Source of the DNA: CBDIDH01 sp965277595
Lineage (GTDB): Bacteria > Planctomycetota > Planctomycetia > Isosphaerales > Isosphaeraceae
NCBI GenBank assembly: GCA_965277595.1
Contig: CBDIDH010000002.1
Coordinates: 1,240,001 to 1,304,000, forward strand
DNA: 64,000 nucleotides
Reading direction: 5' to 3'
Shown here one piece after another: positions 16,004-24,900 of this stretch. The notes beneath the pieces are model-generated. The model saw only the letters and a list, made by a program, of their open reading frames with translations. It did no database searches and was not told the origin of the DNA. The translations under genes and the position numbers were made by a program. The first letter of the stretch is position 1, and the number at the start of each line of letters is the position of its first letter.

Positions 16004-19000
16004 TCATGACAAAAGTAACGAGTTGAGTCGGTAAAGAGGCCCATCAGGCCCGGAATCGAAGGGCTCGGGAGGTGCCGTCAGACGGGAAAAAAGCGAGGAG
16101 ACGAGCGGGTCGGAGGCGATCTCGGGAGTGACGACGAGGTCGCCAGAGCGAGAGTGAAAAGGAAGGCGGCGGGCGCGGCGGACGGCACCGCCGAAGTAGT
16201 CGAGGCGGCCGTCAATCGTGGCAACCATCGCCGAGCCGCGATGAACGCCCAGGCGAAGGAGTTGACCCAGGTTCTGGCCACGCATCGACTCGTGGCTCGC
16301 CAGCGCCGATGCCAGTTCGAGGCCGACCTTGACCGCGGCTTCGGGACCGGAAAACGAGGCGATCACGCCTTCGTCGATCGTCTTGACGACCGTGCCGCCA
16401 CCGCCTCGAATGCTCGCGTCGAGAACCCGAAAATGATCGTGAATGAGTTCAAAGGCGCGGGCGTCGCCCAGGTCGTCATACAGGTGGGAAACGCCGTCAA
16501 GATGAGTCACGAGCAAGGTCACCGAGGCGACACCGACAAGCTGGCCCGGCGAAAGGACCTCGCCCGGAAAGAGGTCGCGAAACGGGGCGAAAACCAACGC
16601 ACCCGCGGCCGTCAACGCATCGTCACGCGACGCCTCGCGCTCGACCCGCGCCAGGATCTCATGCTCGCCCGGGTTCCAGAGGGCAAGCACCTGCCCGCCA
16701 GGGCCGAGCGTCCACGACCGCCCCGGTGTCGGCCCGGCCATGAGGTCGACGTCGACCCGACGCGAGGCGACCCCCGCGCGAACCACGAACCGAACCGACC
16801 AGGGAAGCTGCGGGCCTCGGAACAGGTATTCGCCCTCGGGAAGGGTCAATTCCAGGTCAAACCGCTCGCCGGGCAAGACGCGGACCTGCGCCAGAACGTG
16901 AGGCGCGTGCGCGGGACCCCCCGCGCAGTAAACGCCGGTGTCGGCCGGGCGGATCTCGGGATGGGCGCGGAAGATCAACTCGACCGATCCGGCGAAATCC
17001 AGCTCAAAATCAAGCTGGCACGACTCACAACGGCCGTGATCGCGGATCGCCCGAAGCGTGTCGGTCACCTCGCAGGGAATCCGGCAGGCCGGGCAGAGGA
17101 TGTCCCAGAGCAGGACAAGCAACCCCTCGCGCGCCGCGTGAAGACAGGCGGCGACGACCCCTTCCGGTTCCAGACCCCAGCGCTGCGCGAGCGCCAGGGG
17201 CCGGAGCCTCGCGATTTCCTGAACCGGGGCACGCGCCAGAAGCTCGCCCAGCCACTCGACGGCGGTCGGGTCAACCCCCCGAACGGCGAGGGCGTCAAGC
17301 CGTTGGTCCAGTCGGGCGCGGACGGCCGGCGTGAGGGCTTCGGGAGGTTCAAACGGATCAACCGTCGACGTCGAGCCGAGCTTGCCGGTCAGTGTCGCGT
17401 CGATCCGCTCGTAGATCCGGCCGAGCGACGCCTTGAACCGAACGCCGACGCCCAGGGGGGTGAACGTCCGCGACTTCCAGCCGCGCGGTTCGAGCCGAAG
17501 GCGATGCGTCAGGGTCGTCCCGCCGTCGGTTCGAGGCGTCAGTTCAACCGTGCTGACGAGCCAGACGAAAGGGCCGCGCGTGTACTCGCGCAAAACGCCC
17601 ATGCGACGGGGTTCGACCCACTCATACGGGTGTTCTTCCCAGGCTTCGGCCATGCCCGCCTTCGTCCCCTCGGCAAAGAGGCGAACGCCGACGTTCGGGT
17701 CAGCCTGGTAGGCGTAGCGAACCGGAGGAAAGCCGAGCGCGCGGTCAAGGCGGTCGGTGTTCGTGACATAAGGCCAGAGTTGGCGCGGCGTGGCCTCAAG
17801 GTTCCAGCGGAACTCAAACTCCAGCGTCTTTTTCGGGTCACACGGGGGCAGGACGGGATGGACCGGAATGCCCGTCGGCTCGCCCCGGGCCAGGCGTTCG
17901 AGGTCTTTCAAGAGCGCCGCGGCGTCGGGATAGCGGTCGTCGGGTGCCTTCGCCAACGAACGTTCCAGCACGCGGCGAACGCCATCACTGAGGCCCGACT
18001 TGCGCGATCGAGACGAGGACGATGACGACGACGATCCCTTGCGGTCGTCCGACAATTCCGCGTTGCCGCGATCGCCCGGAAGAAAGGGCGGACGTCCGAC
18101 GAGCATATGATAAAGCGTGGCGCCGAGGGCGTAAATATCAGCGCGGGCATCGACCTGCCGCCCCGCGCTTTGTTCGGGGGCCATGTACTGCGGGGTGCCG
18201 AGCACGGCGCCCGTGGCGGTCATCGCCAGCGATTCGGGGTCGACAACGTGGCGCGCGAGGCCAAAATCAGTCAACTTGGCGCGCGGGGGCGTCCCCTGTC
18301 GAGACCCGAGGGGCGGGTCGAGCAAGAGGACGTTCGACGGCTTGATGTCGCGGTGAATGATCCCGCGCGTGTGCGCGTCTTCCAAGGCACGGGCGACGTC
18401 GGCGGCCACCGAGAGCGCCGTGGACTCGTCAAGCCGTTCGTCGCCCGTCAAGAGCGAGGAGAGGGTCCGCCCGGTGACGAACTCCATGACGAGATAGGCA
18501 AGCTGGCCATCCTCGTTATGTTCCAGCAAGGTCACGACATACGGATTATTCACCTCGGCCAAAAGCCTGGCCTCCTTGCGAAACCGGCGCGAGGCGGTGG
18601 GGTGGCTCGCCCATTCGGGGCGAAGCACCTTGAGAGCGACGATCGAGCCGTCGGCCGTGTCCTCGGCGCGATAGACGACCCCCTGTCCCCCCGATCCAAG
18701 AACTTCCAGAAGCCGAAATCGGCCGAGCGTGAGGCCCACGGCCGAACCCCCCACCGCCTTGACCGGAACCGCCGGGCCGGAAACCGTCGCCAGCGACTGA
18801 CCGGACGACGTCAGCGAGATCCGCGAGCCGATATCAAAATCCGGCTCGGCGCTCGCTCCAACACCGCTGCCCGTCTCGGCCGAATGCGAGATCCAGACGC
18901 CGAGAGTGTCCTTGACCTCGCGCGCCGTCGGCCGGTCGTCGGGACTCGTGGCGAGCATCGCCTGAAGCAATTCACTCGGCTTGCCGGGCAAGCTCTCCAT

Positions 19001-19669
19001 CGCCGCATCGAGCCTGTCCCGCGCTCCCGAGCCTGTCAAAAGCCAGACGAGCAAGGCCCCCAGACCATAGATATCCGCCTCGCGGCCAGGGTCGGCGCCG
19101 TTGTCGCATTCCGGGGCGAGAAAGGGGGCGGAAAGACTGGCGGCCGTGATGGTCTCGGTGCCGGTGAAGTCCAGTTTAAGGCGACCTCGTGGCGGAGACC
19201 TGACGAATCCCGGCGCGATCCTGCCATGCGTCAGGCCGATCCTGTGCGCCTCGGCGAGCGTTCCGGCCAGACCATACGTCAGCGTCAGCGCCTCGCTCGG
19301 GTTGACCGGCAGCGAACCGTTGAGCGCCTCGGCAAGGCTTGGCGCGTCGAGCCATTCGACGACGAGAACAGGGTCTCCCTTGACGGCGACCGGCTCAACG
19401 ACGCGAACCGCGCCCGGGTGATCGAACCGTGCCGCGATGCTGATCCGACGCGAAAGCGACGCCCAGCGCGTCGGATCGGCCCGCGCCGGGGCGAGGTCGC
19501 GGAGTTCGACCCTGGTCATGCCGTCGGGCGCGATCGCGCGATGCGAGGCACCATCACGACCAGCCCCGAGCGGGCTCAACAGCCGATAGCCGTCGACGTT
19601 CATGAACTCCCCCGCCGGGCCTTCGACCCCCTTGGATTTGCTGGCGCTTTTGCGATGCCTTGGCCGCAT
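16004..19669 (-). CDS. pseudokinase - Ser/Thr kinase - SRPBCC - DUF5939 - degenerate cyclase protein
   Basis: 1,221 residues, no membrane segment seen. Residues about 23-260 are kinase-like but lack the catalytic lysine, HRD (HGRIAPGFV instead) and DFG. Residues about 316-595 are a complete Hanks-type kinase: GSGGQGVVY loop, K347 in VALKVL, H439-R440-D441 in HRDIKPSN, DFG and APEQ. A Ser/Arg-rich insert lies in the C-lobe near 545. Residues about 615-765 resemble an SRPBCC-type domain. Residues about 800-1010 match DUF5939, known from adenylate cyclases, including the CPAC/CESC pair. Residues about 1040-1200 are a class III cyclase homology domain. In it the first metal Asp is His (VTHLDG), the second region is KTIDEG instead of KTIGDG, and the Asn of VNxAARL is Arg, so cyclase activity is doubtful. 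The start may be the in-frame ATG at 19603. Divergent from kdsD. Confidence 0.85.
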   Translation of the reverse strand: MRPRHRKSASKSKGVEGPAGEFMNVDGYRLLSPLGAGRDGASHRAIAPDGMTRVELRDLAPARADPTRWASLSRRISIAARFDHPGAVRVVEPVAVKGDPVLVVEWLDAPSLAEALNGSLPVNPSEALTLTYGLAGTLAEAHRIGLTHGRIAPGFVRSPPRGRLKLDFTGTETITAASLSAPFLAPECDNGADPGREADIYGLGALLVWLLTGSGARDRLDAAMESLPGKPSELLQAMLATSPDDRPTAREVKDTLGVWISHSAETGSGVGASAEPDFDIGSRISLTSSGQSLATVSGPAVPVKAVGGSAVGLTLGRFRLLEVLGSGGQGVVYRAEDTADGSIVALKVLRPEWASHPTASRRFRKEARLLAEVNNPYVVTLLEHNEDGQLAYLVMEFVTGRTLSSLLTGDERLDESTALSVAADVARALEDAHTRGIIHRDIKPSNVLLLDPPLGSRQGTPPRAKLTDFGLARHVVDPESLAMTATGAVLGTPQYMAPEQSAGRQVDARADIYALGATLYHMLVGRPPFLPGDRGNAELSDDRKGSSSSSSSSRSRKSGLSDGVRRVLERSLAKAPDDRYPDAAALLKDLERLARGEPTGIPVHPVLPPCDPKKTLEFEFRWNLEATPRQLWPYVTNTDRLDRALGFPPVRYAYQADPNVGVRLFAEGTKAGMAEAWEEHPYEWVEPRRMGVLREYTRGPFVWLVSTVELTPRTDGGTTLTHRLRLEPRGWKSRTFTPLGVGVRFKASLGRIYERIDATLTGKLGSTSTVDPFEPPEALTPAVRARLDQRLDALAVRGVDPTAVEWLGELLARAPVQEIARLRPLALAQRWGLEPEGVVAACLHAAREGLLVLLWDILCPACRIPCEVTDTLRAIRDHGRCESCQLDFELDFAGSVELIFRAHPEIRPADTGVYCAGGPAHAPHVLAQVRVLPGERFDLELTLPEGEYLFRGPQLPWSVRFVVRAGVASRRVDVDLMAGPTPGRSWTLGPGGQVLALWNPGEHEILARVEREASRDDALTAAGALVFAPFRDLFPGEVLSPGQLVGVASVTLLVTHLDGVSHLYDDLGDARAFELIHDHFRVLDASIRGGGGTVVKTIDEGVIASFSGPEAAVKVGLELASALASHESMRGQNLGQLLRLGVHRGSAMVATIDGRLDYFGGAVRRARRLPFHSRSGDLVVTPEIASDPLVSSLFSRLTAPPEPFDSGPDGPLYRLNSLLLS

Positions 19670-19894
19670 TCATCGTAACGCAACCGCAACGGCCTCGCCT
19701 CGGAAAAACCGTATGTTGTTAAAGGAGAAACCACCCTTCTTTGAAAATTGCCGGAAATTGCCTGACTTATCCATTTTGCGGAGATCTCTCGTTTTTACGC
19801 CAACGCGGGAAAAAGCGTCATGTCCCACGGCGGCAACGACCGAAAGACAGGGATAAGGCTGGGTTTGGCTACGTATGGCTTGAGTGGTTGCTTG
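19670..19894. other. divergent intergenic region between the kinase gene and kdsD (left part)
   Basis: AT-richer than the surroundings and likely to carry the kinase promoter, but I cannot place -35/-10 boxes with confidence. No gene. Confidence 0.3.
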
Positions 19895-19957
19895 GAAGGA
19901 CAAAGGGCAAAGGAAATCGAAAAATCTGCCCTGTGCCCTTTGTCCTCTGCCCTTCCA
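19895..19957. repeat. family A element, both arms, short form
   Basis: Purine arm GAAGGACAAAGGGCAAAGG (19895-19914), junction AAATCGAAAAATCTGCC, pyrimidine arm CCTGTGCCCTTTGTCCTCTG and more to 19957. A compact, complete example. It lies between divergently transcribed genes, so it is not only a 3'-end element. Confidence 0.85.
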
Positions 19958-20183
19958 GAATTTGAACCGCCCACACAACGCCACGAGCAACTCGGAGTCA
20001 GAGGAAACAAGGTCGACGGTTGTTGGTCCCTGGCAATTTCTCCAGGGTTCGCCGTGGCCCGCGTTGACGGGCGGAAGGGGATGGGATATGGTGCCGACCC
20101 CACGGGAAGTCGACTCGGCGGGCCGGCGGGTGCGCCGGGCGGAGGGCGTGGGGAAGTGCATCGCGGGGCAAGGAGGCCCACCG

Positions 20184-21221
20184 ATGGCGTTGATCACGGA
20201 CGCAGCGCTCGCCGCGGAGACCGAGGCCGACGGCCTCGCCTTTGCTCGCGAGGTCTTACGGATCGAAGCCGAGGCCCTGGAACGGGTTCGCGATCGCCTC
20301 GGCGTCTCGATCGCCCGAGCGGCCGACCTGATCTTTCGGTGTCCCGGCGGCGTGATCGTCACCGGAATGGGCAAGGCGGGGATCGTCGGCCAGAAGCTCG
20401 CCGCGACGCTCGCGTCGACGGGAACCCGGGCCTTCACGCTCCACCCTTCGGAAGCCGTTCACGGCGACCTCGGCCGGGTCAGGGCTGAAGACGTCGTGAT
20501 TGCCCTCTCGCAGAGCGGCGAGACCGAGGAAGTCGTCCGCCTGATTCCCGCGCTCAAGCGAATCTCCGCCTGCTTGATCGCGATCACCGAACGCCCGGGA
20601 AGCACGCTCGGCCGGGCGTCCGACCTCTGCGTCGCGCTCGGGCCTATTGAAGAAGCCTGCCCGCTCGGCCTGGCCCCTTCGGCGAGCACAACCGCCCTGA
20701 TGGCCGTCGGCGATGCCCTGGCCCTGCTGGTCAGCCGGATGCGCGACTTCCGCGCCGAGGACTTCGCCCTCAACCATCCCGCGGGCGCCCTCGGTCGCAA
20801 GCTCAGCCGGGTCGAAGACGTGATGCGAACCGGTCGTCAACTCCGCAAAGGCGGCCCGGACCAGACCGTCCGCGAGGTCCTGATATCGCTCGCCGGGCCG
20901 CGTCGACGTTCCGGCGCGGTGCTCGTCGAGGACGAGGACGGGATGCTCCTGGGAATCTTCACCGACAGCGACCTCGCCCGCCTGTTCGAACGCCGACGCG
21001 AGGCCGACCTCGATCGGCCGATCCGCGAGGTCATGACCGCCAACCCCATTCAGGCGGTCGTCGGCCAGACCCTGGCCGAGGCCGTTGAGGCGATGAAGCT
21101 GCGCAAGATCAGCGAGCTTCCCGTCGTCGATCGCGGCGGCCGTGTGGTCGGCCTGGTGGATCTGACCGATGTCTTCAGCCTGGTGCCGCACGAGTTTGAG
21201 TTTGAAGACGAGGGGCGATAA
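20184..21221 (+). CDS. kdsD: arabinose-5-phosphate isomerase
   Basis: 345 residues with an N-terminal SIS sugar-isomerase domain and two C-terminal CBS domains, the standard KdsD layout. The enzyme converts ribulose 5-phosphate to arabinose 5-phosphate, the first step towards KDO of lipopolysaccharide. Signature segments are VTGMGKAGIVGQKLA and ALSQSGETEEVVRL in the SIS domain, HPAGALGRKL between the domains, and two CBS units ending in FTDSDLARLFERR and LVDLTDVF. The start is fixed by AAGGAGG seven bases upstream of the ATG; an upstream frame from 19884 runs through repeat DNA and is not used. It forms a tight pair with kdsC (27 bases apart) and belongs to a likely LPS-biosynthesis/export operon. 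Confidence 0.92.
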   Translation: MALITDAALAAETEADGLAFAREVLRIEAEALERVRDRLGVSIARAADLIFRCPGGVIVTGMGKAGIVGQKLAATLASTGTRAFTLHPSEAVHGDLGRVRAEDVVIALSQSGETEEVVRLIPALKRISACLIAITERPGSTLGRASDLCVALGPIEEACPLGLAPSASTTALMAVGDALALLVSRMRDFRAEDFALNHPAGALGRKLSRVEDVMRTGRQLRKGGPDQTVREVLISLAGPRRRSGAVLVEDEDGMLLGIFTDSDLARLFERRREADLDRPIREVMTANPIQAVVGQTLAEAVEAMKLRKISELPVVDRGGRVVGLVDLTDVFSLVPHEFEFEDEGR

Positions 21222-21248
21222 GGCCAAAAGGGCGATTGGAGAATTGGG

Positions 21249-21821
21249 ATGGCGGAGACCGCGGAAAACGTTCGATCAAGCGACCTCGACGACCTGGATG
21301 GTCGGTGCGAGGCGATCGAGCTTTTGCTGGTCGACGTCGACGGCGTCTTGACCGATGGCGTGATCGCCGTCGATGACCGAGGCGTCGAAACCAAACATTT
21401 TCACGTCCGCGACGGCAGCGGAATCGCCCTCTGGCGCAAAGCGGGCAAGCGCGTGGCGATTCTCTCGGGCCGGCGCGCCGCCTTGGTTGATATCCGCGCC
21501 GCCGAACTCGGAATCACCCCCGTGATCCAGGGCGCCGCCGAGAAATCCGGCCCGTTTCGAGCCTTGATCGCCGAGCTTGGCTTGAAACCCGCTCAGGTCT
21601 GCTACATCGGCGACGACCTCGCCGACTTGCCCGTTCTTTCGCTCGTTGGCCTCGCCGCGTGTCCGGCCGATGCCGCCCTTGAGGTTCGCGAGGCCGTCCA
21701 CTTCGTCACCGCATCCCCCGGAGGTCGCGGCGCCGTGCGCGAGGTGATCGAATGGATTCTCAAGAATCAAGGCTCGTGGGACCGATGGGTCGACTCGTAT
21801 CGGACACCGACGATCGGGTAA
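21249..21821 (+). CDS. kdsC: 3-deoxy-D-manno-octulosonate 8-phosphate phosphatase
   Basis: 190 residues of the HAD superfamily, short form without a cap, as in KdsC. The nucleophile motif is LLVDVDGVLTDG, followed by AILSGRR and the Mg-binding YIGDDLADL. It removes phosphate from KDO-8-phosphate. It is about 15 residues longer than typical at the N-terminus. Its position right after kdsD, followed by a large lptC/lptA-like gene, mirrors the kdsD-kdsC-lptC-lptA order of Escherichia coli. KDO synthesis genes kdsA and kdsB are not in the window. Confidence 0.92.
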   Translation: MAETAENVRSSDLDDLDGRCEAIELLLVDVDGVLTDGVIAVDDRGVETKHFHVRDGSGIALWRKAGKRVAILSGRRAALVDIRAAELGITPVIQGAAEKSGPFRALIAELGLKPAQVCYIGDDLADLPVLSLVGLAACPADAALEVREAVHFVTASPGGRGAVREVIEWILKNQGSWDRWVDSYRTPTIG

Positions 21822-21921
21822 GGACAGAGGACAAAAGACAAAGGTCAAAAGTTGTTCAAAAGGTAATCGGGTCCGTCCAGGGCATTTGTGTCCGACAGCC
21901 GCCGGCCTTTGAGGAGCGGAA

Positions 21922-24900
21922 GTGACTGTGTTCAAGAAAGCACTCCAGATCGCGACGGCCTTCGGCATGCTGCTGGCGGGATACGCCTGCTACGGCCCCG
22001 CCTTCGCGGTGCTGGCGCGGGCCTTGAGCCGGTCGACACCCGAAGGACACGTCAAGTTCGAGGTCCTGGCGTCGGTCACGAACAAGAAATCGATCGCCCT
22101 GGCCAAGGAACGCTTCGGCGAAGGGCACTGGACCACCGAAGTCGGTCTGCCCATCAAGCTCTACAACGCCGATCGCGGCTTCTGGATGTATGCGCGCGAA
22201 TATAAACGCGATAAAGACGGAAAACATGTCGACTTCTGGCCCTTCGCCATCATCATGGAAAGCGCCGACGGCCGCGCCGTGAAGACCGCCACCAGCGACA
22301 TCGCCCATATCGAGCTGGACAAGCCCTTTGACCGTTCGCCCAAGCCGGGCGAGGCCGGTAGTCTCCGGGTTGTTCATGCCAAGATCGAAGGCAATGTTCA
22401 CCTCCGCGACGACAAGGGAACGCCCGCGAACCCGGCCGATGACCTGCGGATCGGCCCCCTGACCTGGCTTGAATACGATGAGGCCAAGCTTCAAATCAAC
22501 AGCGACTCGGATGTCTTGATTCGCGACGATGTTTACTGGATCACCGGTATCGGCCTTCTCATCAAGCTTCGGCCCAAGGACGACGGAACCGTCAAGCCTC
22601 CCGGGTCGCCGAACGGGTTTGAAGATGCACAGACGGCGTACCTGTTCAAGAAAGTCCACATCTTCATCAACGACGTCGGCGCCGGAGGAATCATGCCCGG
22701 CACCTCGGTCGCTTCGAAGGCGAAGCCCGGCGTGGCCAACCCGCTCGACCTGAAGTGCGACGGCCTGATGCAGATCGATTTCCCGAAGCGTCCGGCCAGC
22801 GTTTTCGAAGGGTTCGTCGGTCCCCCCGCGCCCAAGGGGCCGACCATCGCGCAGTTCTCCCGAAATGTCGAGGTGGTCCGCGGCAGCGAACCCGCCACGA
22901 ATGATCAACTCTACAGCGATCACCTCCGCTTGACTCTCATTCCCCCCGATAAAGGTGACCCGACCGCCGCCGCGGCGGCGAAGGCAGTGATCGTCGAACC
23001 CGCGCCGCTGAGCCTTGATCCCTTCGCGGCCGAACCGGCGCCGGTGGCCTCGGCCGCCATCTCGGCGGCGGCGTCCGCGGCGGCACCGCCCCCCAAGGGG
23101 GCGATGTCCGACCTGACCTTGAAAGAAGCCGTGGCCTCGGGACACAACGTCCGCCTCGTCTCCTCCGCGCAGGATATCAAGGTCCGCTGCAATGAACTGA
23201 TCTTCAAGAAAGAGATGCCACGCTCGCCCGGCCAGGTGCCCGAGAAGCCCGACACCACCTACTTTCGAGGCGATCGGACGACCGGCCTGATCGTCAACAA
23301 GGTGGACCGGATCACCGAGGGGCCGGACCGGGGCAAGGTCTCGTCCTTCACGACGATCCACGCCATTGACGCCACGATCTTCGATGACCATCGCGGCAAC
23401 GACTACGCGGTGATCGTCGCCAGCGGGCCGGGCGACATGGAATCGCGACCCGGGCCGGGCTTGAACGGACCGATCGAGCGCACGGCCCACTGGAATGACA
23501 TGCTCACGATTCGACCCGTTGCCCCGGCTCATCAGCCTCTCGTCGTGGCCTCGGCGAACGCCCCCGCGCCCCCCGTGCGGAAACGCGTCACGCTCACCGG
23601 CAAGCCCGGTTTCGCCGACATCCCCGCCAGGGCCACGCTCGACGGCCGCGACAAGCAAAGCACGATTGTCGTCTTGCTCAAGCCCAAGACTCCTGTCGTG
23701 AACACAAATCCAAACGCGACTCCGTCGGCCAGCCCGACCGGGTCGGGTGCGTATGAGATTGAACATCTCTTCGCATCGCGCGATGTTCTTCTCGTCACGC
23801 CTGGCAAGACCGTCACCGCGCGAAACGACCTTCAGGCCATGTTTGTCCCCGTCGATGCCCTGCCCGGCGATTCCAGGGTCGCGCCCGCTCCGGTCAAGGC
23901 AAATGCCAGTACAAACGCAAAGACAAACACAAATGCCGCGAATCACAATGCGGCACCTGCTCCCGTTCCCGCGGCGGCGCCCGCCGAACCGGCGCGGCCT
24001 GTCGAGCCGGAATCGAGAGCGGACGCCGACCGGGTCTGGGCTCGTGTCTTGCTCAAACCAGCGCCGGCGGGTTCATCGGCGAAGGCAACGGGATCGGCCC
24101 CTGGAGCCGGAATGTTTGGCGGCGGCGGGTCAAACGGGGCGAGAACCTCGGAGATTGACGAGGTCCGGCTCCGTGGAACGGTCCTGATCCATCAAGATCC
24201 GTCGCAAGGAAAGACGCGCGGAACCGAGATCGTCGGCGAGGCGGTTGACCTCTTCAACCAGGGGGGCAAGGGGAGCCAGTTCATCGTTTACAGCGATGAC
24301 CCGACCGCGCCGAAGGCCCAGCCCGAGCCCGCCAACGATGCCGTCGTGAACCCGGCCGATGCCGAGATGTTCCGCCCCCTGGCGATGGTGGATTCGGATG
24401 AGATGGTCATCCGTGGACGTCGAATCGGCCTCGATCAGGCAACCGATCGCGCCTGGGTTGACGGCAACGGCTCGCTCACGCAACTCGCGGCGAAGGGCCT
24501 GCTCATGGAATCATCCCCGGAAAAAGAAAAGAGAAAAGAAAAAGATAAGGATAAAGATAGAGACAAAGTTCAAAACGAAAAGAAAGAAAAGCCCAAAGAA
24601 GGTCAACAGATGACGATCTTCTTTGGTGAAAAGATGCGATTCTTTGGCAGGTCCACCGACCCGACGGGAAAGGTCGTGGCGCGGGCGGAGTTTTATAAAG
24701 ATGTTCATGCCGAGAACGAAGAATCAACGCTTGATTGTCAGGACGTGATGCGCACCTATTTTGATCGGACGATCAAGCTGGTGAAGGCCGCGAACCCTTC
24801 GAATAGCAACGATCCCGCCGCCGCGAAAGACGCCGAGCCCAAGGCGGAACTGGCGCGAATTGATTGCACGAAGAAGGTCGTCGTCGTCAACACCAAGCGC

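Noticed and set aside
21856..23946. 696-codon minus-strand frame opposite the LptA-like gene
   Set aside because: It is a shadow of the high-GC coding strand: no ribosome binding site and no domain-like segments. Similar shadows lie opposite rpoA (59883-61985), rplC/rplD (44657-46504) and the kinase gene (16154-18025 and 18107-19678).
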